In this document: positions 31,001-43,000 of the stretch, piece after piece | Layout: the number at the start of each line of letters is the position of its first letter | How positions within the stretch are numbered: position 1 is the first letter of the stretch | Program-made: the position numbers and the translations under genes | Notes under the pieces: generated by a model | Databases searched by the model: none | What the model saw: only the letters and a program-made list of their open reading frames with translations | What the model was told of the DNA's origin: nothing | Source of the DNA: Mycobacterium marseillense | Lineage (GTDB): Bacteria > Actinomycetota > Actinomycetes > Mycobacteriales > Mycobacteriaceae | Direction: 5' to 3' | Length of the DNA stretch: 64,000 nt | Assembly: GCF_010731675.1 (NCBI RefSeq) | Contig: NZ_AP022584.1 | Location: 1,178,001 to 1,242,000, forward strand

Positions 31001-34000
31001 GAAGGTGTAGCGGGCGGTGGCGCCGATCGCCTCGTCCAGCTGGTCGGCCGACCAGGCGCCGGCGTCGACGACCTCCCACCCGAAGTCGGCCTTGTCGGCG
31101 GGGATCACCACCTGCTGCGGCAGCCCCTCGGGTGCGACGAACACCGTCCGCAGGCTCTCGTGGCGGGACACCACATCACCGAGCGCGGCGCCCAGGGCGT
31201 CGGCATCGAGCGGCCCGTCCAACCGCAGCGCCGCCGCCATGTTGTACACCGGTGAGGGCCCTTGCAATTGATCTAGGAACCACAATCGGTTCTGCGCGAA
31301 CGACAACGGCACCACCGCCGGCCGCTCGGCGGCCGTCAACGGCTCGAGCCCGCTGCCGCCCTCGCCGATGCGGGGCGCCAGCTGCGCGATGGTGGGCGCC
31401 TCGAACACGGCGCGCACGGCGAGGCCGGTGTCCAGGCTGGCATTGATCGCGGCGACCAGACGCATCGCGGAGATGCTGTCGCCGCCCAGGTCGAAGAAGG
31501 AGTCGTCGACCCCGACCCGCTCGACGCCGAGGACCCCAGCGTAGACGCCGGCCAGGATTTCCTCGGTGGGCGTTTCGGGGGCGCGGTACTCGCCGGCCGT
31601 GTATTCCGGTGTGGGCAGGGCGCGCGCGTCGAGTTTGCCGTTGGGCGTCAACGGAATCGCGTCGAGTCGCACCACCGCGGCGGGCACCATGAAGGCGGGC
31701 AGCCGTTCGGCCAGCGCGGCGCGCAGCTGGGCGGGGTCGGCGCTGCCGGTGACGTAGCCGACGAGTCGCTTGTCCGAAGGGCGGTCCTCGCGGGCGACGA
31801 CGACGGCCTGGTCGACGCCGTCGAATCCGGCCAGGGCGGACTGGATTTCGCCGAGCTCGATGCGGTAGCCGCGGATCTTGACCTGCTCGTCGGCGCGGCC
31901 GAGGCACTGCAGTTGGCCTTCACCGGGTCCCGAGTCGTCCCAGCGGACGAGGTCGCCGGTGCTGTACATGCGGGTTCCGACCCCGCCGAACGGGCAGGCG
32001 ACGAACCGCGACGCCGTGAGGCCGGGCCGGCCGACATATCCGGCGGCGACACCGGATCCGGCGACGTACAGCTCACCGACGACCCCGGGCGGCACCGGCC
32101 GCAACGAGTCGTCGAGCACGAACAGCGCCGCGCCGGGGACCGGGGAGCCGATGGGAACCGGCCCCATCCCGGCCGCCAGGGGCGCGCTGATGGTCACGCA
32201 CATCGTGGTCTCGGTCGGGCCGTAGGCGTTGATCATGACCCGCCCGGGTGCCCACTGGTCGACGACCTCGGCGGGGCAGGCCTCACCGGCCATCACCAGC
32301 GACACCGAGTCGAGCCCCTCCAGCGAGAGCATGGCCACCGCCGACGGGGTCTGGGTCAACACGCTGACGTGCTGGGCAACCAGGACGTCATGCAGGTCTT
32401 GCGGCGAAGCCGTCACGGCCTCGGGGACGATCACCAGTCGCCCGCCGCGCAGCAGCGCGCCGAAGATCTCCCACACCGAGACGTCGAACGCCAGCGAGTG
32501 ACATTGCGACCACACCCCGGCGGCCGGCAGGCCGGCGTCCAGGGATCCCAGCAGCTGAGTGACGTTGCGATGCGTGATCGCAACGCCTTTGGGGACACCG
32601 GTGGTGCCGGAGGTGTAGATCAGGTAGGCGAGGTTGTCCGGCCCGGGTGCCGGCAGGGGCGTCTCGGGCAGGGTGTCGATGCGGGAATCGTTGACGTCGA
32701 TGACCGTCACGCCGCGACCGTTGAACCGCTCGGCCAGGTCGGCGGTGGTCACCGCGGCGACCGGTTTGGCGTCGCCGAGCATGAAGTCGATGCGCGTGTC
32801 CGGCGAGGACGGGTCGATCGGCAGGTAGGCCGCGCCCGTTTTGAGCACGGCGAGGATCGACGCGACGGCCTCGGCCGACCGCGAAAACAGCAGCGCCACA
32901 GTCCGTCCCGGTCCCGCACCCGCGGAGGCCAGGCAATGCGCCAACCGGTTGGAGGCCTCGTCCAGTTCCCGGTAGGTCACCGACAGGCCGTCGCACACCA
33001 GCGCCACGGAATCCGGGGTGCGGGCGACGTGCGTGGCGAACAGTTCCGGCACCGACGTCGGCGCCGGTGCCGGCCGGGTCAGAACCGCGTTGTTGCCAAG
33101 CTCTTTGAGGCGATCGTGCTCGGCCTGGTCGAGCAGATCGATCGACGACAGCGGGTGGGTGGGGTCGGCGGTCATCGCGGTCAGGACCCGCCGCAGGCGG
33201 CCGATCAGCGTCTCGATGGTCGCGGCGTCGAACACGTCGGTGCGGAATTCCACCCGCCCGCCGATACCGGCGGTTTGCCCGTTCTCGGTCCAGCGTTCGG
33301 CGAGGGAGAACACCAGGTCCATGCGGGCCGACTGGTCCTCGACGGGAACGGACGTCACGTCGAGGTCGCCCAACGCCAAGCCGGCGGCGGGGTCGTCGTG
33401 CCCGGCGAAGTTCTGCCAGGCCAGCATCACCTGCACCAGCGGGTGATGAGTCAGGCTCCGGGTCGGGTTGACCCGCTCGACCAGCACCTCGAACGGTACG
33501 TCCTGGTGCTCGAAGGCGGCCAGGCTCTGCGCCTGAACCCGTTCCAGCAGTTCGGCGAAGCTGGGGTCGCCGGCCAGGTCGACGCGCAGCACCAGCGTGT
33601 TGACGAAGAAGCCCACCAGTTGATCGAGCGCGGGGTCGCGCCGCCCGGCGATCGGGAAGCCCACCGCCACATCGGAACTCGCGCTGACCTTCGACAGCAG
33701 CACCGCCAAGGCGGCCTGGACCACCATGAAGCTGGTCGCGTTGTGCTCGCGGGCCACCCTGCGCACCTGCTGCTGCAGCTCGGCCGGCCAGTCCAGCACC
33801 ACGCTGTCGCCACGCTGGTCGGCCACGGGCGGGTAGGGGCGGTCGGTGGGCAGCTCGAGGCGTTCGGGCATGCCGGCCAGGGCATGCTCCCAGTACGCCA
33901 GTTGGGCGCCGATGCGGCTGTCGCGGTCGTCGAGGTCGCCGAACTGGGCGCGCTGCCAGAGCGTGTAATCGATGTACTGCACCGGCAAGTCGGCCCAGCC

Positions 34001-37000
34001 GGGGGCCCGACCAGCGGCCCGGTTGGTGTAGGCCAGGCTCAGATCGGCGCCCAGCGGCGTCAGCGACATGCCGTCCGCGGCGATGTGGTGCACGACGATC
34101 ACCAGCAGGTGCTCGTCCCCGGCGACCGTGAAAAGCCGGGCCCGAATGGGGATCTCGGCTGCCAGGTCAAAGGTGTGGCGCGTCGCCTCCTTGACGGCGT
34201 CGTCCAGCCGGCTCGCCGGCCATGCGGTGGCATCGACGACGTCCCAGCCGAATTCGGCGCGCTCGACGGGCACGACCTCCTGTCGGGGCGTGCCTTCGTG
34301 CGACGGGAACAGGGTGCGCAGGCTCTCATGGCGGCCCACCACGTCGGCCAGCGCCGCCCCGAGCGCCTCGGTGTCGAGCCGCCCGCGCAGCCGCAAGGCG
34401 GCGGCCATGTTGTACAGCGGTGAGGGACCCTGGAATTGGTCGATGAACCACAACCGGTTCTGCGCGAACGACAACGGGACCGCCGCGGGCCGCTCCCCCG
34501 CCACCAGCGGTTCCAGCCGGCCCGAGCTCTCCGCGATGCGGGGTGCCAGCTGGGCGACCGTGCGTGCCTCGAAGACGACGCGCACCGCGAGGTCGGTCTC
34601 CAGCGCGGTGTTGATCGCGGTGATCAGGCGCATGGTGGACAGCGAGTCGCCGCCGAGGTCGAAGAACGAGTCGTCGACGCCCACCCGTTCGACGCCGAGG
34701 ACCTGGGCGTAGATGCCGGCCAGGATCTCTTCGACGGCGGTGCTCGGCGCGCGGTAGTGATCGGCGTTGCGATATTCGGGTGCGGGCAGGGCGCGGGTGT
34801 CGAGTTTGCCGTTGACCGTCATGGGCAGCGTGTCGAGCGCCACGACCGCGGCCGGGACCATGTAGGCCGGGAGGCGCTCGGCCACCGCGGCGCGCGCCCG
34901 GGCGGGTTCCGCGGTCCCGGTGATGTAGCCCACCAGGCGCTTGTCGCCGGGCCGGTCTTCGCGGGCGACGACGACCGCCTGCTCGACCCCGTCGAGCGCG
35001 GACAGGGCGGCCTGGATTTCGCCGAGTTCGATGCGGTAGCCGCGGACCTTGACCTGTTCGTCGGCGCGCCCCAGATACTGCAGCTGGCCCTCCCCGGATC
35101 CGGAGTGGCCCCAGCAGACGAGGTCGCCGGTGCGGTACATGCGGGCACCGGGTGCCCCGAAGGGGCAGGCCATGAACCGCGACGCCGTGAGCCCGGGGCG
35201 GCGCCAATAGCCCACGCCCAGACCCTCGCCGGCCAAATACAGCTCGCCGACCACACCGGCAGGCACCGGGCGCAACCACTCGTCGAGCACGAAAAACGCC
35301 GCCCGCCTCACCGGCGAGCCAATCGGCGGGAACCCCGACCCAGCCCTCAACGGCGCGCTCTTACACGCCCACATCGTGGTCTCGGTCGGGCCATAGACGT
35401 TGACCATCACCCGATCCGGCGCCCACCGATCCACCAACTCGGGCGGGCACGGCTCGGCACCGATCACCAACGCCGTCCCATCCAACCCCTGCGGCGACAG
35501 CATGCCCACCGCCGAGGGGGTCTGGGTCAACACCGTGACGCCCTCGTCGACCAGCAGCGCGTGGAACTCCTCGGGCGAGCGCGCCACCGCATCAGGCACC
35601 ACGACCAGGCGCCCGCCATGCAGCAACGCACCCCAAATCTCCCACACCGAAAAGTCGAACGCATACGAATGAAACTGCGTCCACACCTGCTCAGCGGACA
35701 ACGCGACACCGATCCGCAGGTCATCGAACAACTGCGCGACGTTATGCTGGGTCACCGCCACCCCTTTGGGCACCCCCGTGGTACCCGAGGTGTAGATCAC
35801 ATGCGCCACATCGCCCGGATCCGGCAACGGCGGCGGCGAACCGGGCTGGGCGACGATCGCGGGATCGGCGATGTCAATGACCGTCAGGTCGAACCCCTCC
35901 AGCCTGCCCGCCAACTCCGCGGTGGTGATCACCGCCACCGGGGCCGCATCGGTGAGCATGAACTGCACGCGAGCCGCCGGCAGCGCCGGATCGATCGGCA
36001 GATAGGCCGCCCCGGACTTGAGCACCCCCACAATGCCCACGATCGCCTCAACCGAGCGCGAAAACACCAGCGCCACAAACGCACCCGGACCCACACCCCG
36101 CCCCGCCAGCACGTGAGCCAGCCGATTAGCAGCCTCATCGAGCTCCCGATACGTCATCGACCCATCCCCGAACGTCACCGCCACCGCATCCGGAGTACGC
36201 GCCACCTGCGCGGCGAACAGTCCCGCGACCGTTACGGGCTCCATGCGCTCGGTCAGCACCGCGTGGTTGCCCCACCGCGCCAGTCGGGTGTGCTCGGTGG
36301 TGTCGAGCAGCTCCACCGACGACAAGCGGCGTTCCGGCTCGGCGGTGACCGCGGTCAGCAGCCGCTGCAGTCGCTCGATCATCGCCTCGACAGTGTCCGC
36401 GTTGAAGACGTCGGTGCGGTATTCCGCCGTCACGGCGATCCCGGCGCGCTGGCCGGACTCGGTGAAGCGTTCGGCCAGCGAGAACGTCAAGTCCATGCGG
36501 GCGGTATTGGTGTGCAACGGTATTGGGGCGACCCGCAGGTCTCCCAGCGCCAGGCCGGCGGCGGGGGCGGTGACCTCCCCGGGGAAGTTCTCCCAGCCCA
36601 GCAGGACCTGGATGAGCGGATGATGGGCCATACTGCGGGTGGGGTTGAGCCGCTCCACCAGCAGTTCGAAGGGCACGTCCTGATGCTCGAACGCGGCCAG
36701 GCTGCGCCGGCGCACCTGGGCCAGCAACTCGGCGAAGCTCGGGTCCCCGCCCAGCTCGCCGAGGTCGACCCGTAGCACCAAGGTGTTGACGAAGAAGCCG
36801 ATCAGCTCGTCGAGGGCGGGTTCGGGACGCCCGGCGATCGGGAAGCCCACGGCCACATCGGTACTCGCGCTGATCTTGGCGAGCAGCGCGGCGAAGGCGG
36901 CCTGGATCACCATGAAGCTGGTGGCGTTGTGCTCGCGCGCTACTCGGCGGACCTGTTGCTGTAGCTCGGCCGGCCAATCCACCGCGAGCCGGGCGCCGCG

Positions 37001-40000
37001 GTGGTCCGCGACCTGCGGATAGGGCCGATCGGTGGGCAGCTGCAGGCGTTCGGGAAGCCCGGCCAGCGCGTCCGCCCAGTAGTCCAGCTGGGCGGCGATG
37101 CGGCTGTCGCGGTCGTCCACGTCACCGAGATGTGCGCGCTGCCAAAGCGTGTAGTCGACGTACTGCACCGCCAGCGGTGCCCAGTCGGGGGCCTGTCCCG
37201 CGCAGCGGCTCGCGTAGGCGATTCCGAGGTCACGCGCGAACGGGGTGATCGACCAACCGTCGGCGGCGATGTGGTGCACGGCGACCACCAGCATGTGTTC
37301 GTCGTCGCTGACGGTGAAAAGCTCGGTGTGCAGGGGGCTTTCGTTCGACAGGTCGAAGGTATGGCGGGCGGCCGTCTCCATGCCCTCTTGCAGCCGGTCC
37401 TCCGGCCACCCGCGCGCGTCGATGACGTCGCAGGCGAACCCGATTCGCTCGGCGGGAACCACCACCTGCTGCGGGACGCCGTCGGCCGAAGCGAACACCG
37501 TGCGCAGACTTTCGTGGCGGCCCACGACGTCGGCCAGCGCCGCGGCCAACGCGTCGGTGTCGAGGTGCCCGCGCAACCGCAGCGCCACGGTGATGTTGTA
37601 CATCGGTGAGGCGCCCTGGAACTGGTCGATGAACCACAGCCGGGTCTGCGCGAAGGACAGCGGAATGACCGCCGGGCGCTCCCCCGCCACCAGCGGTTCC
37701 GGGCGGTCGGCGTCTCCACTGCTGAGAAGGGCCAACTCGGCGACGGTGGGCGCCTCGAAGACGGCCCGCACCCCGAGGTCGGAGTTGAAACTGTTGTTGA
37801 CCGCGGCGATCAGGCGCATCGCCGACAGCGAGTCCCCACCCAGGTCGAAGAACGAGTCGTCGACGCCCACGCGTTCCAGGCCGAGCACCTGGGCGTAGAT
37901 GCCGACCAGGATCTCCTCGACGGCGGTGACCGGGGCGCGGTACCGGTCGGCATCTTGGTAGTCGGGGGCCGGCAGGGCCTTGCGGTCGAGCTTGCCCGAG
38001 GTCGTCATCGGGAATTCTTCAAGCGCCACAATGTGTGTCGGCACCATGTACTCGGGCAGCCAGGCGCTCAGCCGCTCGCGCACCTCGCCGACCTTGGTGT
38101 TGGTGCGGGGATCGTTGGCGTGGATGGTGCGGCGCCGGGCCTCGTCGGGCGCCAGGTAGAGATCGGTCAGCGCCGGGGCGGGCCGGTCGCCGGAGGCGAT
38201 GAAAACCGCACTGAGAGTGCCGGGTCGGGCGCCCCACGTGACGGCGACGTCATATCCGACGCTCTCACCGAGGCGGTGCAGTTCTTCGGCGACGGTGGCA
38301 TCGGGGCCGGCGTCGGCCTGGGCCAGCGCGTCGGCCAGGGGCAGCCCCTCGGCCAGTGCGGCCTCGACGCCGACATCGGTGATCAGTCCTGCGCGCGGGA
38401 TGTCGGTGATGCGGACGGCGGCGGGACGCTGCGAGGTCAAATTCTCGCGCAGGCCGCTCAGGCCGTCGCACTGCGCCCACGTCAGCGCGCGCTCGTCGGC
38501 CACCGACCGCACGGCCGCGGGGGCCTTGTGGATGGCGACGTCGTAGCGGTGCTGGTTCAGTTCGTTGTCGGCCATGCCGCGTTTGACGCGGATATCCAGG
38601 CCGACGGCCTCCGGGCGCGAGCCGGCCCAGGAGGTGAAAAATTCCGGCGCCAAGAGCAATTCGGTCTCGCCGAGCATGGCGTGGCGGACGCGCTGGCGGA
38701 TCTCGGCCGCGTCGGCGGCGTCGCCGCGCGCCAGCGCAATCGCGGTTTGGAACGCGCCCTGCAGGGTGTGGTTACGGATGTCACCGATGAAGACCGCGCC
38801 GCCGGGGGCCAACAGCTCCATGGCCTTGTCGATGACCTGGGCCAGGTAACCCGCATTGGGGAAGTACTGGACGACCGAGTTGAGAATGATGGTGTCGAAG
38901 TGGCCCTGCGGCAGCCCGTCGGTGACGTGGGCGGGTTGGGTCAGCAGCTCGACGCGGTCGCGCCACGGCAGTTGCAGCTGTTCCATCGAGCGGGCCAGGT
39001 TGTCGATCGCGACGGGCGAGAAGTCGGTGGCGACGTACTGATCGCAGTGCGGGGCGATCTGTGAGAGCAGCAATCCGGAGCCGGCGCCGATCTCCAGCAC
39101 CCGTTGCGGCCGCAGCGACATGATGCGATCGACTGTGGCGGAACGCCATTCGGCCATTTCCTCGAGCGGAATCGGTTCGCCGGTATAGCTGCTGTTCCAG
39201 CCGCGGAAGTCCTCGCCGAAGTTGGCCGCGAGCTCGGCGCCGTACAGGTCGTCGTAGAGGTGCTGCCACTCCTGGACATCGTCGGCGTCCTGCTGGACGT
39301 CCCGGTCGGGGCTGGCGGCGTGATCGAGCGTCACGTAGGCGACCAGGTGCGAGCCGGTCGGGGTGTCCGCGACGGTTACCGCGGCCTGGGTCACCTGCGG
39401 GCAGGCCAGCAGCGTGTTTTCGATCTCGCCGAGTTCGATGCGCTGCCCGCGCAGTTTGATCTGGCTGTCGGCGCGGCCCAGATAGTCCAGTGTCCCGTCG
39501 GGCATCCAGCGCACCAGGTCGCCGGTGCGATACATCCTTGTTCCGGGCGCGCCAAAGGGGTTGGCGACGAACCGTTCTGCGGTCAACTCCACCCGGCCCA
39601 GATAGCCGTGCCCCAGGGCGGGCCCGCTCAGGTACAGCTCGCCCACCACACCGACCGGAACGGGGTTCAGCCAGGCGTCGAGGACGCGCGCGCACACGCC
39701 GGAGATGGGGGCGCCGATGCGGACCGGCTCGTCTGCCGACAGCCGCGCGCAGGTGACCCAGATGGTGGTCTCGCTCGGACCGTAGCCGTTGAACATCTGG
39801 CGGCCAGGAGCCCAGGCGTCCACCAGCTCGGGCAGGCAGGCCTCGCCGACGGCGACCAGCGTGTCCAGGCAAGAGAGCCGCGCGCGGTCCAGCGTCGAGA
39901 TCACGGTGGGCGTCAGGATGGCCGCGCTGACGCGCTGGTTGTGCAGCAGCGCGGTCAGCGCCTCACCGGCATACACCTGCGGTGGCGCCACCACCAGGGC

Positions 40001-43000
40001 GGCGCCAGATCCCGCGGCCAGCAACAGTTCTCCGACCGAGGCGTCGAAGGTCGGCGAGGCGACCATGAGCACGCGTGCGTCCGAGCCCAGACCGAACAGC
40101 TCGCGTTGGGCGGCGGTCCAGCCCAGCATGCCGCTGTGGCCCACCGCGACGCCCTTGGGGACGCCGGTCGATCCCGAGGTGAAGATCAGGTACGCGGTGT
40201 CGCCGGCCTGCAGTGGCGAGAGCCGGTCCGCGTCGGTGATCTCCCGCTCCGAGTACGCGGACAGGTCGAGACCGTCGAGACGCACGATCGGGCGCGTCGC
40301 GGCGCCGGCGACGTCGTCGGTGCCGCACGTCAACACGCACACCGCGTCGACGGCGTCGAGCACCGAGGCGATGCGCTCCACCGGGTGGTCCAGATCCACC
40401 GGTGCGTAGATGCCGCCGGCCTTGACCACGGCCCACCAGGCCACCACCAGCTCGGCGCAGCGGTCGATCGCCACACCGACGGCGCGCTCCGGGCCGACGC
40501 CCTTCTCGATCAGCTTGCGCGCCAGCCGCGTTGACCACTCGTCGAGTTCGCGATACGACAGCTGCCGGTCGCCGTCGACCACGGCGGGCGCGTCCGGGTC
40601 GGCCGCCACCGCCGCGGACAGCAGCTCCGGGGCCACGCCCACCGGCGCCCCCACACCGGCGCCGGACATCGTCGACAGCACCAGTTCGCGCTCGTCGCGG
40701 TCGAGCAGGTCGATCGATGACAGCCGCCGGGCGGGGTCGGCTGTCATCGCGACCAACACCCGCTGCAGCCGTTCGGTGAGCGACGCGATACCGGCGGCGT
40801 CGAACACGTCGGCGTCGAATTCGATGTGCAGGCCGAGTTCACGGCCGGGCAGGGCCTCCACCGTCAGCGGATAGTGGTTGTACTCGCGGTTGGTGAACGC
40901 CGCGATGGCCAGCCCGTCGTCACCCAGCGTCATGCCGCTGTCGATCGGGTAGTTCTCGTAGACGAACAGTGTGTCGAAAAGTTGGTCGTGGCCGGTGACG
41001 CGGTGGATCTCGCTGAGCGCCAGGTGCTGGTGCTCGAGCGCGTCGTTGTGGCTGCTCTGCAACTGCGCCAGCAGATCCGCGGTGGTGGTCGTCGCGGTGA
41101 TGTTCGCGCGCACCGGCACCGTGTTGATCAGCAGCCCGACCATCGATTCCGCGTCGTCGACCTCCAGCTGGCCGACCCGCGATCGCGGGGTGCCGAAGAC
41201 GACGTCGTGCTGACCGGTCAGCGAGGTCAGCACCAGCGCCCACGCGGCCTGCAGCACGGTGCTGAGCGTGGTGTGGTGCGAGCGCGCCAGCTCGCCGAGG
41301 GCCCGGGTGGTCTCCGCGGACACGCGAGACTTGTCGAAGCCGCGGCGCCCCTGCCCCAACCGGTCCTCGGGCGCGACCAGAGTGGGAGTTTCGAAGCCGG
41401 ACAACAGCGCTCCCCAGGCCTCACGGGAGGCGTCGAGGTCGCGATCGGCCAGCCAGGTGAGGAAGGCGCGATAGGAGCCGGCGGCGGGCAGGCGCTGCCC
41501 GTAGTAGCCGGCGAAGATTTCGCGCAGCAGGATGGGCAGCGACCAGCCGTCGAGCAGGATGTGGTGATTGGTCAGCACGAACCGGAATCGCCGGTCCGCG
41601 GTGCGGATCAACGCGGCCCGGAACGCCGCCTGCCCGGCGAGGTCGCACACCGCGGCGCGTTCGGCAGCGCACAGCTCCTCGATCCGCGCGTCGGTGTCGT
41701 CCTCCCCCGTGCCGGTGCCGTCGAGCTCGAGGTATCGCCACTCCACGACGGGATCGGCGGGAATGATCTGCACGGGCTCGTCGAACTGTTCGCAGAACAG
41801 CGCCGCCAAATGGGGGTGTCGGTTGACGACGGTGTGCACCGCGTCGCGCAGGCGTTCGGGGTCAAGCGGCCCGGTGAGCGTGAAATCCAGCTGGACCGCG
41901 TACATGTCGTCGCCGCCCTGCGCGGTGCTGGAGTGGAACAGCAGACCCTGCTGCAGCGGCGTCAGCGGCAAGATGTCGGCGATGTGGTGCCGGCGCGCCA
42001 GCTCGTCGATCTGGGCCTGGCTCAGGCGGGCCGGGGCGATGTCCGACGGGGTCAGCCCCCCGCCACCGGAGTGGACGTGCGCGCAGACCCCGGACAGCGC
42101 CTCGAACCACAGCCGGCTCAACCGGGTGACCTGCGCGGCGTCGAGAACCGATGGCGCCCAGGTCCATTCGGCGTGCAGATGCGGTCCGGCGCCGGTGTCG
42201 ATGGCGCCGGCATTGAGCTCGACGGTGTGCATCAGCGGCATGGGGACCGCCGCCGCGGCGCCGATCAAGGACAGGCCGTCCTGGCTGATGCGCCAGCCCT
42301 CGCCCGCCGAATCTGAGGCTGCGCCTTGGCGTCCCAGGTAGTTGAACGCGATGGACGGGTCGGGGCCGGCGAGATCGACATCGGTGTTGAGGTAGCGCAG
42401 CAGGCCGTAGGTCAGCGGCTCGGGCAGGGCGCGCAGCTGCTCCTTGGCGTGTTTGATGATGGGGCCCAGCGCCGTGTCTCCGGAAACCACTTGCGCCCAA
42501 CGCAACCCGCTGGCGCGCCCCGCCATTTTCAGAGACACCGGGTACTTGGTGGTGAACCATCCGACGGTTCGGGACAGATCGGTGTCGGCGCCGAGTTCCT
42601 CGTGACGCCCGTGTGCCTCGACGTCGATGCCGATCGGGGTGCCGGTGTCACCCAGGAATTCCGCCCAGGCCAGGCCGAAGGCGATCAACAGGATGTCTTG
42701 GACGCCGGCGTGGAAGGCGGTCGGCACCTCGCCGAGCAGCATCGCGGTCGTCTCGGCGTCCAGCTCGACCGACAAGCGCCCGGCGCTGGCGTAGGTGTCC
42801 ACGTCGGGGCGCGCCGCGGGCAGCGCGGCGGGCGCCTCCGTCACCTTCTTCCAGGCGTTCAGCTGTCCCACGACGTCGGGGTGGCGCGCGTGCTCGTTCA
42901 GCAGTGTCGCCCAGCGGGCAAACGACGTCCCCGCCGGCGACAGCTCGACCGGCTGCCCGGCGCTGTGCAGCGCCCACGCAATGTTGAGGTCTTCCAACAG

